Shown: in pieces, positions 8,203-15,186 of the stretch
How positions within the stretch are numbered: position 1 is the stretch's first letter
Layout of the letters: each line of letters opens with the position of its first letter
Assembly: GCF_900110415.1 (NCBI RefSeq)
Contig: NZ_FODR01000008.1
Span: 62,001 to 126,000 of the forward strand
DNA length: 64,000 nt
Direction: 5' to 3'
From: Mucilaginibacter sp. OK283
Lineage (GTDB): Bacteria > Bacteroidota > Bacteroidia > Sphingobacteriales > Sphingobacteriaceae
Position numbers and translations under genes: made by a program
Notes under the pieces: generated by a model
Database searches by the model: none
Seen by the model: only the letters and a program-made list of their open reading frames with translations
What the model was told of the DNA's origin: nothing

Positions 8203-10740
8203 TTAAACCATTTTGCCCATCAATGGGTCGCTAAAGCTATGTTTACCACTTTCCACCCGGCCGGCATATCTTTTTTCGAAAGCGTGCGACCCGGTTACTT
8301 TTATGCTGAAATCATACCAGCCATGGCTTTTGGAAAGGTCAAGAACTAACGTGCTTTGGCCTTTTTTATTTACTACAACTCTTTGATTATTGGTTTTATA
8401 ACCATGATCGGTTACTTGCATATTATAGGTCTCATCGTGGCTTAAATTGGCCATTTTCAGCACGATGTTAGCTTGCTGATAATCGCAGGTTACATCCAGC
8501 AACGGATCGGCCGCGGTACCCTTGTATTCGCGATAAAAACCATTTGGTCCGTACACGCGCAGGTGGTATTCGCCATTTTCAAATTCATGTAAAGGCCAAA
8601 CATCTGCAAGGCTATCACCAGCGGTTAGCGCGTATGCCCAGGTACGCAAAGGCTCCATTTTTTGCGGATCTCTGAAACTGGCGTATTTGCCAGGGGCATA
8701 TACATTGAACGGCGAGCCCAAAGCTTTATCGCCAAATAACTGTTTGCTCGCATTAAATTTTATCCCGAATGATTTTTTATCGGCACTTAATTTCCCATCA
8801 GCATATAACTGGTATGGCAACGCTGATGATGGCTTAATACCTTTTTCCTGTTGCGGTATGTAAGGTGACGCATGCGGAGTTTTGTTAATCAGCGCTATCT
8901 CTTCCGCAGTCAGCAACTTATAATCATTTGGCAGTTTTTTAAATTGCGCTTTATGGATGCCTTCTAAAAACATCTCCCTGGCTACAAATTCGGGGTTAGG
9001 AATAGTTTCGCCATTGTACGGACGGAAGGTGGTTGAAAGATCGCCACAAACCGTACGGCGCCAGTTGCTTATATTAGGTTCAACAACCTTTTTGCCGGTT
9101 TTATGACTCAGGAATTTTTCTAAAAACTGCAGGGTTGATGTATGGTCAAAAACCTCCGAATTTACCCAACCTCCCCTACTCCAGGGCGATGCGATAACTA
9201 ATGGCACACGGAAGCCAAGGCCAATAGGACTTTCGCGATCAAAAACTTCGGGGAAGTTGTTTCGTGCTTTTTCCTGCTCGTAGGTTACAAACTCAACGCT
9301 GGTATCAATCCCTTCCGATACCTTGCCTGTTCCTGCTTTATGCGGATGCGGGGCCGTAAAAGGTGGCACATGGTCAAAATAACCATCATTTTCATCGTAT
9401 GCTAAAATAAAAATGGTCTTTTTCCAAACCTCGGGGTTTTGGGTTAATATATCCATTACTTCGGATACATACCAGGCACCATACCAGGCCGAGCTTGGAT
9501 GATCAGAAAAATGCTCGGGCGCCGATAGCCAGGAAACCGTTGGCAAATGACCGTCTTTTACATCTTCCCTAAACTGATGCAGCACATCGCCTTTAGGCAC
9601 CAACAACTCACGCTCGGTGCCACCATCATTATATTTTAACGGGCTTAAAATGCGGTAATGCGGGTCGTTGGTATTGGTTACAAAACCCTTCTGGTGAAGG
9701 TTTTTTTCGCGTTGTGATAATGTGACAAACTTACCCGGATCAAGGCTGGCCATGTCTTTTTTTACATTCTCCAGGTCGCGACGTTTTTGTTTAAGCTGTT
9801 TTTTTAAGTGATCGATATGCGCATCGCCCACTGGTAAAGCGGCAATTTGCTTTTCAATAGCATCTATTTCCCCGGGTAAATCTGTTGATTGTTTTTGCAG
9901 GTGGGCTATGTGCCTATCATACAATTTAATATTATACTGGCCAAAAAACTCCAGTGGATTATCCTGGAAGTTGGATAGCCAGGGGTCTTCTTCACCCTTA
10001 AGGCCGGTATCTATGGCAATCTCGTTTTGGTAGTGTTTCCAGGAGATGTTATGGTCTTCCAAACGCTCGGGGAACGTGCCCCAGTTGAGCGTGCCGTAAT
10101 CCATATCATCATTCCAAACGTGGGCTAAGGAATTTTCATGCTGCTCGGCGCGGATGGTGCCCGTAAAAAAGTACAGCCTGTTGGGATTGGTACCGGTTAA
10201 AGCCGAACAAAAATTCTGGTCGCAAACGGTAAAGGCATCGGCAAGTGCGTAATAAAAAGGAATATCCTCGCGGCTGTGGAAACCCATTGTTAAAGGCATA
10301 TCCGAGTATTCTTTAATACTGTTGCGTTTAACATTCAGCCATTGGTCAAACCTGCCATCATTACGCGCATTTACCTGGTTGGCCCATGAATGTGGCAACG
10401 AACTCATCCAGGTGGCTTTGGTGTTTTTAATATCCAGGTGAAAAGGCGCATAAGTTTCGCCTTTATGGTTTGATTGCAGCCAAACTTTGTTTTTATTGGG
10501 CAGATCGATAGCCCTCGGATCGTTATAACCACGCACACCTTTCAGCATCCCGTAGGTATGATCGAACGAGCGGTTTTCCTGCATCAGGATCACGATGTGT
10601 TCTGCATCAAGGTAAGTGCTGCCGGGTGCAGGGTTAATGGCCATGGCCTTTTGAATAGATTCGGGCAAAAGGCTTGTTAAGCCGGCGGCCCCGGTTAGCA
10701 AAGCCGCTTTTTTAAGAAAATCCCGTCTTGAATCGAGCAT
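8203..10740 (-). CDS. Phosphocholine-specific-type phospholipase C (PF04185 phosphoesterase)
   Basis: 845 residues. Hydrolyses phospholipids to diacylglycerol and a phosphorylated headgroup outside the cytoplasm. It has a twin-arginine leader (SRRDFLKKAALLTGAAG), the family's first metal motif at residues 50-60 (VILMQENRSFDH), a second active-site block (FILAYDENDGYFDHVPP) and paired beta-domains at about 660-840 (C-terminal DUF756 type). A charged, probably coiled stretch at about 275-335 interrupts the catalytic domain. Length and order match the TIGR03396-type enzyme. It follows the FAD oxidoreductase on the same strand after a 145-bp repeat-filled gap, so it may be the last gene of that operon. 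The substrate headgroup (choline, ethanolamine or aminoethylphosphonate lipid) is inferred only. Confidence 0.9.
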   Translation of the reverse strand: MLDSRRDFLKKAALLTGAAGLTSLLPESIQKAMAINPAPGSTYLDAEHIVILMQENRSFDHTYGMLKGVRGYNDPRAIDLPNKNKVWLQSNHKGETYAPFHLDIKNTKATWMSSLPHSWANQVNARNDGRFDQWLNVKRNSIKEYSDMPLTMGFHSREDIPFYYALADAFTVCDQNFCSALTGTNPNRLYFFTGTIRAEQHENSLAHVWNDDMDYGTLNWGTFPERLEDHNISWKHYQNEIAIDTGLKGEEDPWLSNFQDNPLEFFGQYNIKLYDRHIAHLQKQSTDLPGEIDAIEKQIAALPVGDAHIDHLKKQLKQKRRDLENVKKDMASLDPGKFVTLSQREKNLHQKGFVTNTNDPHYRILSPLKYNDGGTERELLVPKGDVLHQFREDVKDGHLPTVSWLSAPEHFSDHPSSAWYGAWYVSEVMDILTQNPEVWKKTIFILAYDENDGYFDHVPPFTAPHPHKAGTGKVSEGIDTSVEFVTYEQEKARNNFPEVFDRESPIGLGFRVPLVIASPWSRGGWVNSEVFDHTSTLQFLEKFLSHKTGKKVVEPNISNWRRTVCGDLSTTFRPYNGETIPNPEFVAREMFLEGIHKAQFKKLPNDYKLLTAEEIALINKTPHASPYIPQQEKGIKPSSALPYQLYADGKLSADKKSFGIKFNASKQLFGDKALGSPFNVYAPGKYASFRDPQKMEPLRTWAYALTAGDSLADVWPLHEFENGEYHLRVYGPNGFYREYKGTAADPLLDVTCDYQQANIVLKMANLSHDETYNMQVTDHGYKTNNQRVVVNKKGQSTLVLDLSKSHGWYDFSIKVTGSHAFEKRYAGRVESGKHSFSDPLMGKMV

Positions 10741-10794
10741 AATTATTAGGTTGTATGTTTTACGTTATACGTTGTACGTGAAATGTTAAATATA

Positions 10795-10884
10795 GTATGG
10801 TATACCATCTATGGACTATAGACGATGAACCATAGACCATAGATGATGCACTATCGTCCATGGACTATGGTCCATCAACTATGA
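10795..10884. repeat. Degenerate CTATGG/CCATAG short-repeat cluster
   Basis: A run of about 90 bp made of CTATGGAC, CCATAGAC and CCATGGAC variants in both orientations, able to form several alternative hairpins. It fills the gap between the FAD oxidoreductase stop and the phospholipase start, after a TACGTTATACGTTGTACGT stretch at 10761-10779. Confidence 0.6.
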
Positions 10885-10885
10885 T

Positions 10886-12049
10886 CTACCTGGCGGCTAT
10901 CACCTGCTCGCACAAGCCTAATGAAAGGGTCATCCCGTTACCGCCAAGGCCATTAATAATAGTTACACCCGGCTCCACGTCAACAATAAGTTCGGTTGCA
11001 CCATTGGTCATCTTTGGTAGTATTCCGTGCCATGATTGCAGCAACCGCCAGTCTTTAAAATTAGCAAAGGTATGTAAGTAGCCTGTTATCATTTCATTAA
11101 TAAACGCCTTATCAAATGGATCATGCACCAGGCCATATTCGTGCGAATCGCCGATGGTTAGTTCGCCATTGCCGTTTTGGGAAGCCATTACATGGATGCC
11201 CCATTTCAAATGTGTAGCGTATTGTTCCTGGTAACGTGCGCGCAAGGCCGGTAGCGAAGCAGCAACCTGGAAGCCGGGATAATGTATCATAGATAAGCCG
11301 CCACAAAGCGATGGCCCAATGCGCCAGCCATCAGGCTGGCTCACCAGCCGCATCATTTGCAGCTTGCATTTGGTAATATCTGTTTGCGCAAATAACTCCG
11401 GATAAAGCGTTTCAAAATCGGCACCACTGCAAACGTAAATTTCATCTGCCTCCCAGGTGCTTTTTCCCGAATATACTTTTGGATGCTCAATACGGCTGAT
11501 AGCGGTATTCCAATGGAATTCGACGCCATATTTATCGGCCAGGTATGCTGCCACCTGCCCAACAGCTTCCCGAGACTCGATGATCATTTCTTCACCGCTC
11601 CATAAAGCGCCTTTTAAACCATCGGTATTAATTGCCGGTGATTTTACAAATGCTTCGCCAGGGCTTAGCAACGCGCAATCACGATGCGCCTGGTTGGCTT
11701 CTACATATTCCTTTATCACCTGTAGCTCATCATCATGGTAAGCCAGGTGCAGGGAGCCAACTTCATCATGCCATATTTTAGCCTCGGTACAAATGGTTTT
11801 CCAGATGCTGCGCGAAAGCATGGCCCGCTCATACATGGGCCCTGTAGCCTGCCCAATTGGCCATATCATCCCAAAATTGCGGATGGATGCACCAACCGCA
11901 CGTTCATTGCGTTCAAATACGGTTACCTTATACCCACGCAAAGCCAGCGCCCGCGAAGTAGCCAGGCCAACTATGCCCGCGCCTATTACTATAACAGAGC
12001 CCCCCTGCCCCCTGAAGGGGGAGTTTTTTGAAGTATTATTTTCACTCAT
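10886..12049 (-). CDS. FAD-dependent amine oxidoreductase of the phosphonate-associated (TIGR03364-like) type
   Basis: 387 residues, DAO fold. The dinucleotide-binding motif is GAGIVGLATSRALALRG at about residues 23-39, and the C-terminal FAD contact is INGLGGNGMTLSLG. The family resembles TIGR03364 oxidoreductases that co-occur with phosphonate degradation genes; some members oxidise aminophosphonates, so aminoethylphosphonate or an N-methyl derivative is a reasonable substrate guess here. Its ATG overlaps the transporter stop (ATGA), so the two are translationally coupled. The first 18 residues (MSENNTSKNSPFRGQGGS) are odd: they are encoded by a REP-like repeat (11997-12030), and normal relatives begin almost at the VIVIGAG strand. 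No PhnX-type hydrolase is visible nearby. Confidence 0.82.
   Translation of the reverse strand: MSENNTSKNSPFRGQGGSVIVIGAGIVGLATSRALALRGYKVTVFERNERAVGASIRNFGMIWPIGQATGPMYERAMLSRSIWKTICTEAKIWHDEVGSLHLAYHDDELQVIKEYVEANQAHRDCALLSPGEAFVKSPAINTDGLKGALWSGEEMIIESREAVGQVAAYLADKYGVEFHWNTAISRIEHPKVYSGKSTWEADEIYVCSGADFETLYPELFAQTDITKCKLQMMRLVSQPDGWRIGPSLCGGLSMIHYPGFQVAASLPALRARYQEQYATHLKWGIHVMASQNGNGELTIGDSHEYGLVHDPFDKAFINEMITGYLHTFANFKDWRLLQSWHGILPKMTNGATELIVDVEPGVTIINGLGGNGMTLSLGLCEQVIAAR
11997..12030 (-). repeat. REP-like GC palindrome inside the FAD oxidoreductase start
   Basis: CCCCCTGAAGGGGG core with an adjoining CCCCCCTGCC segment and a T-run, closely matching 14198-14230 and (inverted) 14331-14360. 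Here it is read in frame as about 11 residues of the oxidoreductase N-terminus. Confidence 0.8.
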
Positions 12050-13392
12050 TTTATTGTTGTCATTAAGTCATCACCCACTGTGTTGTTTTGACTTTTGAAT
12101 TTTGAATTTTGACTTGATTTAGCGCTTTGTAAAAAATACAGCAGCGATAATACACCACATATGCCGCCTACAATCGCCACTATCATTACGCCTTCTTTAA
12201 AAAAAACACCCCAGCTGATGGTGGGCCGGCCAAGTTCTTTTATAAACAGAATACTTACACTACCCAGGTAACCCATCGAATCGGCTATGTACATAATGAA
12301 GCCCACATTGCTGCGGTAATTAAAGGTAGCTATCATCCTGTCGAAAAAGATGGCATTATAAGGTACATAACCCATGTAAAGACCAAGGCCGGCCATCGTC
12401 ATCCAGGTTACAGGGCCAATTATTTTAAGAGAGAAAAGTAAAGTGGCACCACCCACCAATACGCATCCGCCTATGATAAACAGGTGAACGATGCTAAACG
12501 CCCTCAAATTCTTTTTAACCAATATCAGCAAGCTAATACCCACCAGTACAATCACCGAGATTATAGAATCAATTCCTGTATAAATGCTATTGCTTTTGAT
12601 GCCAAGGTCGGCCCATATTTCTACCTCAAAATTGTCGCGTACGTCGCGCATAATGGTCAGCAATACATAAATGATAATGGTGAGGATAATACCGGGCAAA
12701 AAACGCATCAAAAAAGCTTTGCGTTCGGCGGCGTTCATGGGGCTGCGCTCGGCCCGCAGGCTGATATCTTCAGGCGTTGGCGCGGGCATTAACTCCATAA
12801 AAAAAACAAACAATAACAGGGGCAAAACAAATATGGCACCCGTTAAAAAAGGCATATGAAATTCGTTTACATGAAATACGGTAAGCAGCGTGCGCCCCAC
12901 CGTTTTTACAAAACCCGATGCAAATATGAGGCTGATAGATAATACAGCCGCCATAAACTCGGTAGACCGGCGCCCTTCCAGGTAACCGAAAACAAGTCCC
13001 CATATCAACCCTAAGGGAAAGCCATTAATGAAAAGGAAAACGATATTCCATGGCGCAGGCACAAAAGCAAAGCAAAGCAATGCCCCCCATGCTATGCCAA
13101 TTAATGTTAATATGTACCGGCCCCTGTTTTTAGCATTTACCTCGGCAATAAACCTGATGCCATAAAATTTGCTGAAAGTATAACCCACTACCTGCGCTAT
13201 AACCAGCCAAACCTTATAATCAATATGCAGATATTGCTGCCCGGTAAAAGTACCGGCGGCAAAAGCTTTTCGGAACGCATACATTGATGTATACAACCCA
13301 AACGCAGACACGGCCGCCATTACCGACAACAAGGAATAAGGCCATTTGGCAACTTTGCCCCTTAACTGTTCTATCAGCCTCATACCCGTCAT
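12046..13392 (-). CDS. DUF5690-family membrane transporter (MFS-like)
   Basis: 448 residues with about 12 membrane segments, beginning PYSLLSVMAAVSAFGLYTSM. The charged central loop (APTPEDISLRAERSPMNAAE) divides two halves as in major-facilitator proteins. It resembles DUF5690, whose substrate is not established. Position makes it a candidate importer for a phosphonate or phospholipid headgroup: it is first in an operon with the FAD oxidoreductase, and a 17-bp palindrome sits 26 bp before its start. The last about 20 residues (KSSQNSKFKSQNN and on) are encoded by a low-complexity repeat (12086-12115), so the tail was probably acquired by read-through into a repeat. An ATG at 13383 is an alternative start. 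Confidence 0.8.
   Translation of the reverse strand: MTGMRLIEQLRGKVAKWPYSLLSVMAAVSAFGLYTSMYAFRKAFAAGTFTGQQYLHIDYKVWLVIAQVVGYTFSKFYGIRFIAEVNAKNRGRYILTLIGIAWGALLCFAFVPAPWNIVFLFINGFPLGLIWGLVFGYLEGRRSTEFMAAVLSISLIFASGFVKTVGRTLLTVFHVNEFHMPFLTGAIFVLPLLLFVFFMELMPAPTPEDISLRAERSPMNAAERKAFLMRFLPGIILTIIIYVLLTIMRDVRDNFEVEIWADLGIKSNSIYTGIDSIISVIVLVGISLLILVKKNLRAFSIVHLFIIGGCVLVGGATLLFSLKIIGPVTWMTMAGLGLYMGYVPYNAIFFDRMIATFNYRSNVGFIMYIADSMGYLGSVSILFIKELGRPTISWGVFFKEGVMIVAIVGGICGVLSLLYFLQSAKSSQNSKFKSQNNTVGDDLMTTIK
12086..12115. repeat. TTTTGAATTTTGAA low-complexity repeat in the transporter 3' end
   Basis: Three near copies of a TTTTGAAT / TTTTGACT unit of the kind usually found between genes in these genomes. 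Here it encodes the polar Asn/Ser/Lys tail of the DUF5690 protein. Confidence 0.6.
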
Positions 13393-13418
13393 TGGTTAAT
13401 CAATGTAAAATTTCAAAT

Positions 13419-13435
13419 GTTTAGCAATACTAAAC
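13419..13435. promoter_or_regulatory. Candidate XRE-cupin operator before the transporter
   Basis: GTTTAGCAATACTAAAC: 5-bp arms GTTTA/TAAAC around 7 bp, almost identical (on the other strand) to the site before the regulator gene. On the minus strand a -7-like TTAGTTTGC (13458-13450) lies about 15 bp upstream, so a bound protein would sit just past the transcription start, as a repressor would. Confidence 0.6.
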
Positions 13436-13486
13436 TTATTTCATTAAAGGCAAACTAAGTTTATGTTAAGGTTTGGTTAATATCAA

Positions 13487-13570
13487 TTTGAGAATTTGAA
13501 GATTTGAGAATTTGAAAATTAAACCCAATTAGGCAATTTTCAAATCTTCAAATTCTCAAATTTTCAAATC
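13487..13570. repeat. Inverted repeat of TTTGAGAAT/TTTGAAGAT units
   Basis: Left arm of AATTTGAGAATTTGAAGAT type and right arm of its complement separated by a short AAACCCAATTAGGC loop, giving an AT-rich hairpin of about 33 bp. It lies between the regulator's stop and the transporter's promoter and may act as a terminator for the regulator gene. Confidence 0.7.
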
Positions 13571-13574
13571 AACC

Positions 13575-14153
13575 CTACTTCTTTTCCTCAAAAAAATAAA
13601 CAACCAGCATGCTTGCAGTTGTGCTGCCCGGATTTTTAGGTGTATGCGGTAGGCGGCCGTCAAACAGCATCGAATCACCCTGGTTTAGCAGCACCTTATA
13701 GTCATCAAAATAATACTCTACGTCGCCGCTTAAAATATACTTGTATTCAAAAGCTTCGGTAGTAACCATTGGCCGCGATGAACCAGGCATCAGGTCAAGC
13801 ACCACGATATCAACCGTTGACCGGTTAATGGATTGTGTAAATATCCTATGGTAATGAAAGCCCGATGCATGCTCCTTTTCAAAATGCTCATACTCGTCTT
13901 TACGTTTAATAAGCACAGGAAAATAATTACTTTTCGACCGGATATCTTTAAAAAATTCGTTCATATCTATCTCAAGCGCTTTAATAATATCTATTAATAC
14001 AATAAGCGATGGTATGGTACGGCTATTTTCAATTTGCGATATCAGTCCCTTACTTACATTAGCGCGTATGGCCAGTTCCTGTACGGTTATATTTTTTTCG
14101 CGGCGGCGTTCTTTTATCCGGTTACTGATTTGTATCAGTATATCTTGTTCCAT
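13575..14153 (-). CDS. XRE-family transcriptional regulator with C-terminal cupin domain
   Basis: 192 residues. Helix-turn-helix at about residues 10-60 (TVQELAIRANVSKGLISQIE), then a beta-barrel cupin at about 105-188 (LMPGSSRPMVTTEAFEYKYI, LNQGDSMLFDGRLPHTPKN) that would sense a small ligand. This class often controls neighbouring catabolic genes, frequently those for amino or phosphorus compounds. It is divergent from the HD oxygenase and upstream of the transporter on the same strand. A palindrome overlapping its own leader (14157-14173) implies autoregulation; the same palindrome occurs before the transporter and before susC. Confidence 0.88.
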   Translation of the reverse strand: MEQDILIQISNRIKERRREKNITVQELAIRANVSKGLISQIENSRTIPSLIVLIDIIKALEIDMNEFFKDIRSKSNYFPVLIKRKDEYEHFEKEHASGFHYHRIFTQSINRSTVDIVVLDLMPGSSRPMVTTEAFEYKYILSGDVEYYFDDYKVLLNQGDSMLFDGRLPHTPKNPGSTTASMLVVYFFEEKK

Positions 14154-14156
14154 TTT

Positions 14157-14173
14157 GTTTAGTATTGGTAAAC
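14157..14173. promoter_or_regulatory. Candidate autoregulatory operator of the XRE-cupin gene
   Basis: GTTTAGTATTGGTAAAC begins 3 bp upstream of the regulator ATG; flanking bases extend the symmetry to TGTTTA/TAAACA. A -7-like TTACTTTGC (minus strand, 14186-14178) ends 5 bp upstream, so the site covers the expected transcription start. Confidence 0.65.
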
Positions 14174-14197
14174 ACTCGCAAAGTAAAAAAAAATGTC

Positions 14198-14230
14198 AAG
14201 CCCCCCAACCCCCTGAAGGGGGAGTTTTTG
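14198..14230 (+). repeat. REP-like GC palindrome, copy next to the regulator
   Basis: CCCCCAACCCCCTGAAGGGG core followed by TTTTT. Same family as 11997-12030, and forms an inverted pair with 14331-14360 across a 100-bp spacer. Confidence 0.8.
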
Positions 14231-14330
14231 ATTTGCATGGTGCTTTGCCCCCATTATTATAATAAACCTGACTGTTCACTTTTTGGTATCTTATACATAA
14301 AACAGATAAAAAACGTATCATTCAAAATGT

Positions 14331-14360
14331 TCCCCCTTCAGGGGGTTAGGGGGCTTTTTT
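14331..14360 (-). repeat. REP-like GC palindrome, inverted copy before the HD gene
   Basis: CCCCCTTCAGGGGGTTAGGG, then a T-run; complement of the 14198 copy. It ends about 35 bp before the HD gene's -7 element, so it could also insulate the divergent promoters. Confidence 0.8.
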
Positions 14361-14395
14361 CACAAACATTTAATAATATAGTAACCTCAATCGGC

Positions 14396-14403
14396 TTAAT
14401 TTG
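14396..14403 (+). promoter_or_regulatory. Probable -7 element of the HD oxygenase gene
   Basis: TTAATTTG(C), close to the Bacteroidota -7 consensus and to the TTAGTTTGC and TTACTTTGC elements of the transporter and regulator. The ATG follows 18 bp later. No GTTTA-N7-TAAAC site is visible between it and the gene. Confidence 0.4.
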
Positions 14404-14421
14404 CACTAAAAACCTACCAAC

Positions 14422-15006
14422 ATGACTTATTCTGCTTATGACCCACAGGCTGTGGTGAACGAAATATTTTCACTATATGAAAAATATGGCGACGAAGATT
14501 ATATAGGCGAACCTGTTTCACAATTGGAGCATATGTCGCAGGCTGCTGCCCTGGCTAAAGCCGAAGGCTTTGACGACGAAGTAGTATTGGCCGCTTTTTT
14601 TCATGACATTGGCCATTTATGTGCCGAGGCCGGCGAAGCCGAAAGCATGGATGGCATGGGCAATGTAGACCATGAACAAATTGGCGCCGATTTTTTACTG
14701 GAACGCGGTTTTTCCGAAAGGGTTGCCAACTTGGTACAGGGCCATGTAATTGCCAAAAGATACCTCACTTTTAAATACCCGGAATACTATAACCGCCTGT
14801 CGGACGCCAGTAAAGCTACCCTTAATTTCCAGGGCGGGGTAATGACTGCTGATGAAGCCGCCAACTTTGAACTAAACCCTGATTCTGAGCTGATTATAAG
14901 ACTCAGGTACTGGGATGATATGGCCAAAGAAATGAATACACCTGTTGATAATATCGACTATTTGAAAGGTATTGCACTTGCTCATTTACAACAGGTTAAC
15001 CCTTAA
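14422..15006 (+). CDS. PhnZ-like HD-domain oxygenase (phosphonate-degradation HDIG protein, TIGR03276-like)
   Basis: 194 residues. PhnZ-family enzymes are mixed-valent di-iron oxygenases that cleave the C-P bond of 1-hydroxy-alkylphosphonates, releasing phosphate. The metal ligands expected for the family are all present: H37, H61-D62 (FFHDIGH), H84, H108 and D165. The substrate-gating pair appears as Y27-x-x-E30 (YIGE), and K112 follows H108 (QGHVIAKRY) as in PhnZ. This fits an oxygenase better than a phosphohydrolase. No PhnY-type alpha-ketoglutarate hydroxylase, which normally makes the hydroxylated substrate, is seen in the window. The gene is divergent from the XRE-cupin regulator and 180 bp upstream of susC. 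The exact phosphonate substrate is unknown. Confidence 0.85.
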   Translation: MTYSAYDPQAVVNEIFSLYEKYGDEDYIGEPVSQLEHMSQAAALAKAEGFDDEVVLAAFFHDIGHLCAEAGEAESMDGMGNVDHEQIGADFLLERGFSERVANLVQGHVIAKRYLTFKYPEYYNRLSDASKATLNFQGGVMTADEAANFELNPDSELIIRLRYWDDMAKEMNTPVDNIDYLKGIALAHLQQVNP

Positions 15007-15113
15007 TGGCCATGTGTTAATTTTCCATAAAGAAGATGTGATATTTTCGTTACAAAAACTACCTGCTTAACACAGGGTAAACAAAAGCTTAAGTATAGCT
15101 TAATACTAAATTG

Positions 15114-15150
15114 GTTTACTAATAATAAACAAAGTTTAGCATTGCTGTAT
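15114..15150. promoter_or_regulatory. Candidate operator pair before susC
   Basis: GTTTACTAATAATAAAC (15114-15130) has the same GTTTA-N7-TAAAC layout as the regulator and transporter sites. It is followed after 3 bp by GTTTAGCATTGCT (15134-15146), which matches the left two-thirds of the transporter site on its other strand. The pair ends about 37 bp before the susC ATG. Confidence 0.55.
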
Positions 15151-15186
15151 GAAAAAACTACATGTTTCACCCTTAAATTTTAGCAG

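Noticed and set aside
10761..10884. CRISPR-like short repeats
   Set aside because: Units are degenerate, in both orientations and without regular unique spacers; no cas genes nearby.
14165..14425. 86-residue ORF between the regulator and the HD gene
   Set aside because: It is made of the two GC repeat elements and spacer, with no protein-like features.
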